From an alpha proteobacterium HIMB59 (GTDB taxonomy: Bacteria > Pseudomonadota > Alphaproteobacteria > HIMB59): a stretch of 64,000 nt of DNA. The DNA lies in NCBI GenBank assembly GCA_004321805.1, contig SGZV01000003.1, positions 1-64,000 of the forward strand. Direction: 5' to 3'. The notes beneath the pieces were generated by a model. That model saw nothing but the letters and a program-made list of their open reading frames with translations. It ran no database searches and was not told the DNA's origin. The translations under genes and the position numbers were made by a program. Below, in pieces: positions 26,854 through 35,438 of this stretch (within the stretch, counting starts at the first letter, position 1; the number at the start of each line of letters is the position of its first letter).

Positions 26854-28601
26854 GATAGTGCTTGTGCCTGGAATATCTGACTTTTATAACTTCTAATATC
26901 AGCGTATGCATCATAAATATTATTTCTTTTTCGAGTACAAAGTATAAACCCTTCGCTCCAATCAGTAACCGATATTGCCTTATGTCCTCTTTTATTAAGC
27001 TTAGATATAAAGGGCGATAATCTATCCTCTAATAGTAATTGTTTGTTGTTTGGGTCGTGCGGATGAAAGAAAGCAGGTAAATGTTCTGAAGACACTCTCG
27101 GTTCATTTAAAGCTAAATCCATAGGTTTATTCGCAAATATATAATTCATTAAAAATTGAGCCTGCCATTGATCTTGAGCATCACCGCCCATAGTTCCACA
27201 AGATAGTATCTCTTTTTGACTTTTATTAATCACAAGAGTGGGGCTTAATGTGGTTCTTGGTTGCTGCTCAGAAGCAATAAAGTTAACGTGACCGGGTTTT
27301 GATAAATAAAATGTCATGAGCCTATTACCTAGAGGAAATCCTAAATCATTGATTACTTCATTAGATCTAATCCATCCCCCACTAGGTGTGCAAGATATGG
27401 CATTATTATCTTTATCAATGATACTTATATGAACTGTACCAGCGCCCCAAGGTTTAATTTCACTATCAAGAGGTAATAAAGATTTTTTTGTTATCGGGTC
27501 TCCAGGAATTATTGAGTCAATTGCTCTATTACTTACCAATTTTAATCTTTTGCTTAAATATTTATCATCTAGAAGATTTTTAGCTTTTACTAATGGTTGT
27601 TCTTGACCCGTGAAATACATCTCTCTATCTGCAAAACATAACTTTAAAATTTCAATGAAATTATGAATATTTTCATCACTATCTAAAGATTTTATTTTTA
27701 GTTTATTTGATAATTTCATCATTGATAATGATGTTAGTCCTTGTCCCCATATGTTTGTTTTATGAATTTCATAATTTCCAAACTTCTCAGATATTGTTTT
27801 TTCAAATTTGACATTAAAATTATCAAAATCTTTTTTCACAAAAAGACCATTATTCTTTTCAGAGAATTTGATAATGGTATTGGCTATATCTCCTTTATAA
27901 AAAGCATCATGTAATTTATCAAATTTAACTTTCCTTGATCCTGATAACCTTTTTTCATAATTGCAAAGGTAGTCTAATAAATCACCATAAGCTTTGTTTT
28001 TAAATAATGATCCTAGATTAGGAACCTTTTTATTCTTTAAATAAAGTTTAGCAGAATGCTGCCATTCATTTAAAAATTTTTCTTTTAAATCATTTAGACC
28101 AAATTTTTTCTGATTGATAATTCCACTATGAATAGGGAACCCTTCTTTTGCATAAACTTTTGCATATTGAGCAATTGTTTGGAAATTTAACTTTCCATAA
28201 TGTTGTAATAATCGAAAAATAGAAGAAAAGGCTGAAGGAACTCCAGCAGCCATTATCCCATTATCCGGAACTTCACGATATCCTCTTGTTACTAAGTTTA
28301 AAAAATTAAACTTCTCTGGTGATTTGGTATTTCCATTTAGAACAACTGGAGATGAGGATGATGGTTTCAATATCATCACACCTTCACCTCCCATTCCAAA
28401 CATCTGGGGATTTACAAGCCCCTCAACTAACATAGCACCCGCCGCTGCATCAAAAGCATTGCCTCCATCTATATTCAGTATGGAAAAAGCAGTTGTTGCA
28501 GAAAGGTTAGAGTGAGTTGCTATTGAACCTTTAGTCCCTGAATAAGAAGGTATAAAACTATTCGCTTCATTATTATCTGCTCTAAATGATCGATTTACCA
28601 T
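26847..28601 (-). CDS. Gamma-glutamyltransferase family protein, apparently cytosolic
   Basis: This 584-residue protein follows the Ntn-hydrolase GGT layout. The large-subunit part has GGNAFDAAAGAMLVEGLVNPQMFGMGGEG. The junction GAGTVHISIIDKDNNAIS supplies the nucleophile Thr (T in GTVH) where classical GGT has TTHxS. Further on come EQQPRTTLSPTLV and CGTMGGDAQ. Classical GGT is periplasmic, but no signal peptide is visible at this start, and the second Thr of TTH is Val. It could act on glutathione or on another gamma-glutamyl compound; it starts one base from the end of the glutathione reductase-like gene upstream. Confidence 0.85.
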   Translation of the reverse strand: MVNRSFRADNNEANSFIPSYSGTKGSIATHSNLSATTAFSILNIDGGNAFDAAAGAMLVEGLVNPQMFGMGGEGVMILKPSSSSPVVLNGNTKSPEKFNFLNLVTRGYREVPDNGIMAAGVPSAFSSIFRLLQHYGKLNFQTIAQYAKVYAKEGFPIHSGIINQKKFGLNDLKEKFLNEWQHSAKLYLKNKKVPNLGSLFKNKAYGDLLDYLCNYEKRLSGSRKVKFDKLHDAFYKGDIANTIIKFSEKNNGLFVKKDFDNFNVKFEKTISEKFGNYEIHKTNIWGQGLTSLSMMKLSNKLKIKSLDSDENIHNFIEILKLCFADREMYFTGQEQPLVKAKNLLDDKYLSKRLKLVSNRAIDSIIPGDPITKKSLLPLDSEIKPWGAGTVHISIIDKDNNAISCTPSGGWIRSNEVINDLGFPLGNRLMTFYLSKPGHVNFIASEQQPRTTLSPTLVINKSQKEILSCGTMGGDAQDQWQAQFLMNYIFANKPMDLALNEPRVSSEHLPAFFHPHDPNNKQLLLEDRLSPFISKLNKRGHKAISVTDWSEGFILCTRKRNNIYDAYADIRSYKSQIFQAQALSW

Positions 28602-29935
28602 TATATAGTTATGATCTCCTCTGAAGATGTTGGATGTACAGCAACAGTTCTTTTAAAATCATCAAGAGTATTTCCTGCAACAACATTAACAGCTAAAAGT
28701 TGAATTAATTCTGCAGCATCATCTGAAATAATATGAATTCCTAGAATAGTCTTATCTTTTTTACTTATAACCAACTTGTAAAAAGTATCCTTATCTTTAG
28801 AAGAAAAAGTTTTTTTCATAGATTTAAAACTTGTTGTTAGTTCATAGGCATCAATCTTATTTTTTTTTGCCATTTCTAAGGTCAGCCCAACTGTTCCTAT
28901 TTGTGGTGATGTAAAAACAGCAGTGGGAATATTTGTGAAGTCATATTCTATCATTTTTTTATTATTGAATAATTTGTCTGCAAGAAAATGACCTTGTCTT
29001 ATTGCTACAGGTGTTAAATTTACATAATCAATAACATCACCTACGGCATAAATATTTTTTTCATGAGTTTGAAAGTGTCGATTAACTTTAATTGAATGAC
29101 TTTGGTTTATTTGAACTTTTGTATGATCTAATCCAAGATTTTGAGTATTTGCTATTCTACCAGTAGCAGAAAGCACATAGTCTGTTTTAATTATTTTATT
29201 ATCACTAAGTTTTACTAAAAATTCATTTTTCTTTTTATCTACTTTTAAAATCGTCTTTTCTAAATGAAATTTAATTTTGTTTTTAGGATTTTTCTTTATG
29301 AGGAAATTTACAAGATCTTCATCAAATGCTTTAAGTATTCTTTTTCCTCTATAAATAAGATTAACTGAAGCGCCTAAGTTAGCGAAGATATAAGCAAATT
29401 CTATAGCTATATATCCACCACCTTCAATGATCATTCTTTTTGGTAACTTTTTTAATCTAAAGATATCATCACTGGTATTAATATATTTATTATTTTCTAA
29501 TGCTTCTGTTTTGAAAGGTTTCCCCCCTGTGGCAATAATAAAGTTTTTAGCTTGATAGGTTTTTTTACCAACAATTACTCTTCGTGGGTCTAGAAATTTG
29601 GCTGAACCTTTAATAATCTTAATTTTATTCTTATTTAATATATTTTCATAAACACTGTTTAAACGATTTATTTCTTTATCTTTTTTTTTAATAAATTGTA
29701 TCCAATTTATTTTTGTGACGTCAATGTTAGTGCCAAAAGACTTATAAATTTCAACATCTTTATAAATTTGAGAGAGATAAAAGAAAAATTTTTTTGGTAC
29801 ACATCCTACGTTGACACAAGTACCACCAAATTTATTATTTTCAATCATCGCTACTTTAGCTCCATGCACGCTTGCAATACGTGCAGCACGAACTCCGCCT
29901 GATCCGGCTCCAATTACAATAAGGTCATAAATCAT
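28601..29935 (-). CDS. gor: Glutathione-disulfide reductase
   Basis: This 444-residue pyridine nucleotide-disulfide oxidoreductase has the FAD motif VIGAGSGGVRAAR, the redox disulfide GGTCVNVGCVPKK (about residues 38-50), the second dinucleotide motif IIEGGGYIAIEFA, GRIANTQNLGL, and the C-terminal catalytic His in VHPTSSEE. CVNVGC and SSEE together are typical of glutathione reductases. GYIAIEFA with downstream RGKRIL fits NADPH use. It opens the minus-strand run gor-ggt-mazG-tolC-lysR-argD and is divergent from a thioesterase gene at short range. Confidence 0.93.
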   Translation of the reverse strand: MIYDLIVIGAGSGGVRAARIASVHGAKVAMIENNKFGGTCVNVGCVPKKFFFYLSQIYKDVEIYKSFGTNIDVTKINWIQFIKKKDKEINRLNSVYENILNKNKIKIIKGSAKFLDPRRVIVGKKTYQAKNFIIATGGKPFKTEALENNKYINTSDDIFRLKKLPKRMIIEGGGYIAIEFAYIFANLGASVNLIYRGKRILKAFDEDLVNFLIKKNPKNKIKFHLEKTILKVDKKKNEFLVKLSDNKIIKTDYVLSATGRIANTQNLGLDHTKVQINQSHSIKVNRHFQTHEKNIYAVGDVIDYVNLTPVAIRQGHFLADKLFNNKKMIEYDFTNIPTAVFTSPQIGTVGLTLEMAKKNKIDAYELTTSFKSMKKTFSSKDKDTFYKLVISKKDKTILGIHIISDDAAELIQLLAVNVVAGNTLDDFKRTVAVHPTSSEEIITI

Positions 29936-29969
29936 TTATTTTTTGCAAGATTGCTCTATAAAGTCATAT

Positions 29970-30407
29970 ATGAACTGGAAGGCAATTTCAAACTCCCAAT
30001 ACTCTAAATTATTAGGGCAACTTGAGACTAAACAAGACGATGGAAAGGATATTTACAGAATGTTTGTAGAAAATACTCATTTAAATTCTGGAAATTTTGC
30101 ACACGGAGGTTTCTTAATGTCTTTTTTAGATAATGTCATGGGTAACGCAGCTTTTAAAAGTTTTAACAACATTCCTTGTGTTACTATTTCTATGACAACT
30201 CATTTCACACATTCTGCTTCATGTGGTGATGAGTTGATAGGTCACCCAATTATTGAAAAGAGAACTAAAACGCTGTCTTTCGTTAAATGTCAGGTTTTTT
30301 CAAAAGATAATCTAATAGTATCAGGAACTGGTATTTGGAAAATTGTTAATTTTAAAAAAGAAATGAACGTCTCTGATAAAATTGAATCAGATGATGGCGG
30401 TTGGTAA
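29970..30407 (+). CDS. PaaI-type hotdog thioesterase
   Basis: The track begins at a TTG (29943), but the ATG at 29970 gives a typical 145-residue hotdog-fold protein and leaves 34 bases for a promoter opposite gor. The 4HBT/PaaI signature is clear: NFAHGGFLMSFLDNVMGNAA with the catalytic region H-G-G, then VTISMTTHFTHSASCGDEL and ARKTLSFVKCQVF-like strands. It probably hydrolyses acyl-CoA thioesters; the acyl group is unknown. It ends 19 bases before the MFS gene. Confidence 0.85.
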   Translation: MNWKAISNSQYSKLLGQLETKQDDGKDIYRMFVENTHLNSGNFAHGGFLMSFLDNVMGNAAFKSFNNIPCVTISMTTHFTHSASCGDELIGHPIIEKRTKTLSFVKCQVFSKDNLIVSGTGIWKIVNFKKEMNVSDKIESDDGGW

Positions 30408-30426
30408 TTACTTTTAAATAAATAAA

Positions 30427-31563
30427 TTGAGATTAAACATAAACGAAATTCATGCCTGTAAGGCATTATTTTTTTCTATTTCTTTTTTTGTTGGGTTATG
30501 GACTATTCGAATTCCTGATATTAAAGATCGAATATCAACTGATTATTCAGGAATGAGTTACCTCTTTGTCATATTTTCCATTGGCTCTATTATAACCATG
30601 ATAGTAGCACCAAAAATTATAGAAAATTTTTCATCTAAAATTATTGTTTTGATCTCTGGGAGTATTATCTCTTTTCTTTGGTTGTTTGTTCCTTTTGTCT
30701 CTACCTTTATCCAAATGGCATTTTTAAGTTTTTTATTTGGTTGTGCGTATGGAATTTTCGAGGTTGTTTTAAACTTACAAGCTACAAATCTTGAAAAAAA
30801 ATATAATAAACCAATGATGTCAGGTTTTCATGCCTTTTGGAGCATAGGTTTATTAAGTGGATCTTTTCTAACAAGTATTTTCTTAGAATTTGAAATTAGT
30901 TTTTTAATTAATTCAATTGCTTATATTTTTATTTTATTTCCAATTATCTTTTTAAGCAGCTTGACTCTAAAAAACAACGATGCAGAAAAACAATCATTTG
31001 CTGGAATATTTTTCAAATGGCCTGCGGTTTTATTGGTTTTGGTTTTATTATCAATCACCGCAGTTTTCCTTGAAGGAGGTACAGACTCTTGGGGCGCTTT
31101 GTATATGAGAGATTATCTTCAAGCAGAAGGTTTTAATGTAGGCTTAGCTGCTATTGCTTTTAATGGTGCCATGGTAGTAGGGCGTCTAACAGGTGATCAA
31201 CTAAAAGCTCTTTTTGGACTTCAACAATTTTTGTTTTTATCGGTAGTCTGCTCCTTATTTGGAGTTTTTATCATTTTATTTAGTGAAATTGTGCTTTTCT
31301 CAATCATTGGATTTATAATTGCAGGTTTGGGTGTATCTTCTGTTATTCCCATTTGTTATACACTAGCTTCTTCAATCAAAAATATTAACCCTACAGTGGG
31401 TATCACAGTTATAACAATTGCTGTATATGGTGACTTTATGATTGCTCCTCCAGTTTTAGGATACACTGCCAATATAATTGGAATACAATATGTTTATCTT
31501 CCAATAGTCATACTATTTATTATTTCAACTTTAATTTTGATATTTAAAAAGCGTGAACTATAA
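30427..31563 (+). CDS. MFS transporter, YbjJ-like
   Basis: This 378-residue polytopic protein has about 12 hydrophobic segments and starts at a TTG. The segment EVVLNLQATNLEKKYNKPMMSGFHAFWSIGLLSG resembles the DVxMNxQAxxxExxxGRPIMSSFHxxxSxGxLxG signature of the YbjJ-type MFS branch, and NGAMVVGRLTGDQL matches a conserved helix-8/9 loop. The substrate is unknown. It is co-directional with the thioesterase gene and convergent with the EamA gene 11 bases downstream. Confidence 0.88.
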   Translation: MRLNINEIHACKALFFSISFFVGLWTIRIPDIKDRISTDYSGMSYLFVIFSIGSIITMIVAPKIIENFSSKIIVLISGSIISFLWLFVPFVSTFIQMAFLSFLFGCAYGIFEVVLNLQATNLEKKYNKPMMSGFHAFWSIGLLSGSFLTSIFLEFEISFLINSIAYIFILFPIIFLSSLTLKNNDAEKQSFAGIFFKWPAVLLVLVLLSITAVFLEGGTDSWGALYMRDYLQAEGFNVGLAAIAFNGAMVVGRLTGDQLKALFGLQQFLFLSVVCSLFGVFIILFSEIVLFSIIGFIIAGLGVSSVIPICYTLASSIKNINPTVGITVITIAVYGDFMIAPPVLGYTANIIGIQYVYLPIVILFIISTLILIFKKREL

Positions 31564-31574
31564 AAAAATTATAA

Positions 31575-32444
31575 TTACCTTTTTAAGATAAGAATATTTC
31601 CAAAAATTATTAGAAGGGCTCCTATGAATAAGCTCCAATTCCAGATTAAGTTTTCAAAAATAGTTGAAACAAGTAAGGCTATCAAAGGCATAATTATTGC
31701 AACATAGGCCGCATCATTTGAGCCAATTTTTTTTATTAATGTTAGATACAAGCTAAACCCAAATACACTTCCAAATATTGATAAATATATTAATGATAAA
31801 TTATAACTTAGTGATAAATCAAATTGAAAAGGAGTATCCTTTACTAATAAGTATATAAATAAACTAAGTGATCCATATAACATTCCATATCCAGTTACAG
31901 GCACTACTGGTAGTTTTATTTTTGACGTGTGAGCTGAGACTAAATTGCCTAAAGATGCAAAATAAGTCGCTATAATTCCTAAAAATATTCCAAAGCTTGT
32001 AGTGCTAGAGAGTGTAAAATTGCTTATTTCTTCATAAAAGATAAAAATCAATCCAAATGTACCAATTGCACCACCTAAGATTGTCATGGTGCTGGGGAAA
32101 TTTCGATGAAAGATAATATTATTAATAACATTCATGAATAATATTGAAGAGAAACATAAAGCAACAAATCCGCTAATTAAATACTGTGTTGATAGATAAA
32201 AAATTACATAGTTTATGTTAAATAAAAGTACTCCTAAAACAGCTATAAGAAAATGTTCTTTCAAAGAAAATTTAATTTTAAAATTTTTAAGTTTACAAAA
32301 ACATAAAATTATTATTGAAGCTAAAAAAAATCTATAGAATACGGACACCATTGGATCTACTATTCCTAATTGAAACTTAATGACATACCAAGTGGGGCCC
32401 CAACATAATAGTGTCGCAATAAATAAAAATATTGTAGAATTCAT
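31575..32444 (-). CDS. EamA/DMT-family transporter
   Basis: This 289-residue membrane protein has about ten hydrophobic helices arranged as two EamA repeats. It opens with IFLFIATLLCWGPTWYVIKFQLGIVDPMVSVFYRFFLAS, typical of drug/metabolite transporters, and the second half has SLIYLSIFGSVFGFSLYL and DAAYVAIIMPLIALLVS. The substrate is unassigned. Its start codon is only two bases from the divergent yajQ start (CATCTATG). Confidence 0.9.
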   Translation of the reverse strand: MNSTIFLFIATLLCWGPTWYVIKFQLGIVDPMVSVFYRFFLASIIILCFCKLKNFKIKFSLKEHFLIAVLGVLLFNINYVIFYLSTQYLISGFVALCFSSILFMNVINNIIFHRNFPSTMTILGGAIGTFGLIFIFYEEISNFTLSSTTSFGIFLGIIATYFASLGNLVSAHTSKIKLPVVPVTGYGMLYGSLSLFIYLLVKDTPFQFDLSLSYNLSLIYLSIFGSVFGFSLYLTLIKKIGSNDAAYVAIIMPLIALLVSTIFENLIWNWSLFIGALLIIFGNILILKR

Positions 32445-32446
32445 CT

Positions 32447-32932
32447 ATGCCTTCTTTTGACGTTGTATCTTCTCCAGACTTACAAGAGATCGATAATGCC
32501 ATCAATAATACTAAAAGAGAAGTTGATAATCGTTTTGATTTTAAAAATACTAATTCAACAATAGATAGATCTGATTACTCAATAACTATTGAAACAACTG
32601 ACAATACAAAGCTTAATCAATTTAATGATATTTTAAAAAATAATATAGTTAGAAGAAAAGTTGATCCTAAGTTTATTCATGTTAAATCTACCGAAACTGC
32701 CTCTGGAAATAGAGTAAGACAACTTGTAGATATATTAAATGGAATTTCCAAAGATGATGCTAAAAAAATAACAACTTTAGTAAAATCATCAAAAATGAAA
32801 GTTCAAGCTTCTATTAATGGAGATGAGGTTCGTATCACAGGTAAAAAGAGAGATGATCTCCAGTCTATGATAGATCTTCTAAAACAAAGTGATATTGGTA
32901 TTCCATTGCAATACCAAAACTTCAGAGATTAA
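32447..32932 (+). CDS. yajQ: YajQ-family nucleotide-binding protein
   Basis: This 161-residue protein matches YajQ from end to end: MPSFDVVSSPDLQEIDNAINNTKREVDNRFDFK at the N-terminus, SKMKVQASINGDEVRITGKKRDDLQ, and the terminal IPLQYQNFRD. YajQ proteins have two ferredoxin-like halves. Homologues bind cyclic di-GMP or nucleic acids, but no such function is shown here. The start is divergent from the EamA gene with a 2-base gap, so its transcript is probably leaderless or begins inside that gene. Confidence 0.96.
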   Translation: MPSFDVVSSPDLQEIDNAINNTKREVDNRFDFKNTNSTIDRSDYSITIETTDNTKLNQFNDILKNNIVRRKVDPKFIHVKSTETASGNRVRQLVDILNGISKDDAKKITTLVKSSKMKVQASINGDEVRITGKKRDDLQSMIDLLKQSDIGIPLQYQNFRD

Positions 32933-33447
32933 GCGATACTAACTTCTTTTGTTTTAAGATTTATTAATTTTACTTCACATAATGATTTTAAAAACTCTAA
33001 GCAATCATCTGTTTTAACTTGAATTGTTTTTGTATTATCTAATGGATGAAAATTACACAACTCGAATTCTAAAATTGATATATCTAAATAAAAAGATACA
33101 TCTTTATCATTATTATTTACCAAAGCATATGGACTAACAGATCCTGGCTTTACTCCTAATTTTTCATATAGATATTCTGGACTTCCAAAAGATAGATTTC
33201 CTTGACATTGAAGTGCATTCTTAATTTCCTTTAAATCTATTTCTTGATTATCAAGACATGATAAAAGATAAAAATTCCTTTTTTTATCTCTAAGAAATAA
33301 ATTTTTAGTATGTGCGCCATGCATATCCAAATCATTCTTTAATCTGCTTGATTCCTCTACCGTGTAGAAAGCCTCATGTTCAAATAGCTTATAATTTATT
33401 CCTTTTTCACTAAGTGCGTCTAAAAGATTTTTGGCTTCTAATTTCAT
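32929..33447 (-). CDS. ProXp-ala-type aminoacyl-tRNA deacylase (PrdX-like)
   Basis: This 172-residue protein has the free-standing prolyl-tRNA synthetase editing fold: YKLFEHEAFYTVEES, MHGAHTKNLFLRDKKRNFYLL with the conserved Lys, GNLSFGSPEYLYEKLGVKPGSVSPYALVN and a C-terminal NFHPLDNTKTIQV. ProXp-ala hydrolyses Ala-tRNA(Pro) formed by mistake by ProRS. It overlaps the 3' end of yajQ by 4 bases in a convergent arrangement. A second editing protein of the YbaK type is encoded 9 kb away. Confidence 0.92.
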   Translation of the reverse strand: MKLEAKNLLDALSEKGINYKLFEHEAFYTVEESSRLKNDLDMHGAHTKNLFLRDKKRNFYLLSCLDNQEIDLKEIKNALQCQGNLSFGSPEYLYEKLGVKPGSVSPYALVNNNDKDVSFYLDISILEFELCNFHPLDNTKTIQVKTDDCLEFLKSLCEVKLINLKTKEVSIA

Positions 33448-33475
33448 TTATGATAGTTAATAGTATTAAGTTATT

Positions 33476-34555
33476 ATGAAAAAAATTAATAGAAGAAGTT
33501 TTATCAAAAAAGCCTCTATTCCTATTATAGGTGCTGCTTCAATTTCAAGTTTTAAAGTGCATGCTAGCACCACAACGGAATTGAATATGGTTACTTCTTG
33601 GCCTGAAAATTTTCCAGGCATTGGACTAGGAGCTAATAGATTAGCTAAAAGAATAGAGAGTCTTTCAAATAACAAAATTAAAGTGAATGTATATTCAGCA
33701 GGTGAATTGGTTCCTCCATTTGGTGTATTTGATGCTGTTTCTTCTGGTACTGCCGATTTATATCATTCCGCTGAATTTTATTGGGGTGGTAAAAACAAAG
33801 CCTATCCTTTTTTTGCTGCCGTTCCTTTTGGAATGACTGCTGAAGAGTTTAATTCATGGATATATCTCGGTGAAGGACAAGCTCTTTGGGATGAATTGGG
33901 TTCTGGATTTAATTTAAAACATTTCGTAGTAGGTAATACTGGTTCAACTTTATTTGGTTGGTTTAAAGATGAAATTAATAATGTTGATGATATCTCAAAA
34001 ATTAAAATAAGAAGTCCTGGAATGGGAGGCGATTTACTTAAAACTATGGGTGCTACACCAGTTAATATTCCTGGTGGAGAAATACTTCAATCTTTATCAA
34101 GTGGGGCTATTGATGCTGCTGACTGGTCTAATCCTGTAATGGATCTTGCTTTTGGTTTTTATAAAGTAGCTAAATATTGTTATTACCCTGATTTCAAGAA
34201 ACCCACAGTTTCTATTTCTCTTGGTATGAATTTAGATAAATGGAATTCTTTTGATAATGGCACTAAAAGTATCATTGAATATGCATGTCAGTCTGAAAAT
34301 CAAGAAATGCTCTCTGACTTCATGTTTAAAGAAGTGGCCTCAATTGAAAAATTAAAATCACTAAATGTTAACTTTAGAAGCTTACCTCAAGATATAGTGA
34401 TTGAAGCTAAAAAAAATGTTTCAGGTGTTTTAGATAACTATGCTGATACGTCTATTGGTATAAAAATCAGAGATAGTTATTTTAATTTTCTTAATTCAAG
34501 AACCAGTTATAAAGATTTTGATATCTCCAATTATTTAAATTTTAGAAAAATTTAA
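33476..34555 (+). CDS. TRAP transporter substrate-binding protein DctP-type, Tat-exported
   Basis: This 359-residue periplasmic binding protein begins with a twin-arginine type signal (INRRSFIKKA, then IPIIGAASISS, likely cut near KVHA). The mature part carries the DctP family pattern: LNMVTSWPENFPGIGLGANRLAKRIE, YSAGELVPPFGVFDAVSSGTADLYH, KIRSPGMGGDLLKTMGATPVNIPGGEI and SSGAIDAADW. It would capture an organic anion or similar ligand for a TRAP permease. No DctQ or DctM gene is nearby, so it is an orphan in this window. It is divergent from the ProXp-ala gene with 28 bases between. Confidence 0.92.
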   Translation: MKKINRRSFIKKASIPIIGAASISSFKVHASTTTELNMVTSWPENFPGIGLGANRLAKRIESLSNNKIKVNVYSAGELVPPFGVFDAVSSGTADLYHSAEFYWGGKNKAYPFFAAVPFGMTAEEFNSWIYLGEGQALWDELGSGFNLKHFVVGNTGSTLFGWFKDEINNVDDISKIKIRSPGMGGDLLKTMGATPVNIPGGEILQSLSSGAIDAADWSNPVMDLAFGFYKVAKYCYYPDFKKPTVSISLGMNLDKWNSFDNGTKSIIEYACQSENQEMLSDFMFKEVASIEKLKSLNVNFRSLPQDIVIEAKKNVSGVLDNYADTSIGIKIRDSYFNFLNSRTSYKDFDISNYLNFRKI

Positions 34556-34557
34556 TT

Positions 34558-35163
34558 TTGTGTGGAAGATACTCTCTAGATTTAAATAATAGTAAGTCAA
34601 ACTTTAAACCAGAAACTATTAAAAAATATTCAAAAGTTTTTGAATATAGCAATGATAATATTTCACCTTCCCTAGAGGCTCCAATCATAATAAATAAAAA
34701 TAATGATTATGATTTTACTATAGCTAAATGGGGACTAATTTTTGACTGGTTGCCTAAGGGCAAAACACTATTTAATATTAGATCTGAAACTATTAAAGAA
34801 AAGAAATTTTCTAGAGATATTGTTGAGACACAGAAATGCTTGATACCTTTCAACCATTATTTTGAGTGGAAGAAAGAAAACAACAAAAACCAAAAATATA
34901 AATTTTATTTTAAGGAAAGACCCATTGCCTATTTTTTAGGGGTTTTTCAAAAATTAAATAATAATATTTTCTTTTCAATCCTTACCAGACAGGCGTCAAT
35001 ATCAGGTCAAAAAATTCATATAAGATGTCCTCAAATGATACCAATCAAAAGCCAAGTGAAAGATTGGTTTAACGGCGGTGGGGATTGGCTTAAAGAAAGT
35101 TATAATGACATCAATAATGAAGATTTATTCAATCTAGGACTTAAATATGAAAAAACTCAGTGA
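34558..35163 (+). CDS. SOS-response-associated protein, YedK/HMCES family
   Basis: This 201-residue protein starts at a TTG, so that Cys2 follows the initiator directly (MCGRYS). That is required because family members use the exposed Cys2 amine and thiol to crosslink abasic DNA. The other active-site residues are visible: FNIRSET (Asn), NHYFEWKKE (Glu) and HIRCPQM (His). YedK/HMCES proteins shield abasic sites in single-stranded DNA. It lies 2 bases after the TRAP gene. It is somewhat shorter than the usual 220 residues. The function of the linkage to TRAP is unknown. Confidence 0.93.
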   Translation: MCGRYSLDLNNSKSNFKPETIKKYSKVFEYSNDNISPSLEAPIIINKNNDYDFTIAKWGLIFDWLPKGKTLFNIRSETIKEKKFSRDIVETQKCLIPFNHYFEWKKENNKNQKYKFYFKERPIAYFLGVFQKLNNNIFFSILTRQASISGQKIHIRCPQMIPIKSQVKDWFNGGGDWLKESYNDINNEDLFNLGLKYEKTQ

Positions 35164-35379
35164 TTATTTTTTGAACTTGAAGAATGATAAAAGTTTTTCA
35201 ATACCTGAGAAATGTTCTTCTAAACGTACGTAAACCTTATCAATTTTAACAATATGACCATCAAGCCTTTCATAAAGATTATCTATTTTCTTTTCAATTC
35301 TATTAAGTTTCGAGTTTAACTGCTTGATTTCACTATCTTTATTATTTGTATCTTTTTTAAGTTTTACAACTTTATTCAT
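35164..35379 (-). CDS. Small coiled-coil protein, function unknown
   Basis: This 71-residue reading frame is almost wholly a heptad-like charged helix (EIKQLNSKLNRIEKKIDNLYERLD), then a second repeat-like VYVRLEEHFSGIEKLL. It lies directly tail-to-tail with the YedK-like gene and 59 bases before the M48 gene. No ribosome binding site is evident. It is probably real because the composition is protein-like and the frame is clean, but no family is recognised. Confidence 0.55.
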   Translation of the reverse strand: MNKVVKLKKDTNNKDSEIKQLNSKLNRIEKKIDNLYERLDGHIVKIDKVYVRLEEHFSGIEKLLSFFKFKK

Positions 35380-35438
35380 AACTAAAAGTTAGTAATTTTT
35401 TACAAAAAAGAAATATGACAAAACATCTCTCTTTAAAA

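Noticed and set aside
26847-28601. Loss of the GGT nucleophile
   Set aside because: The Thr is present in GTVHIS; only the following residue differs from classical TTH.
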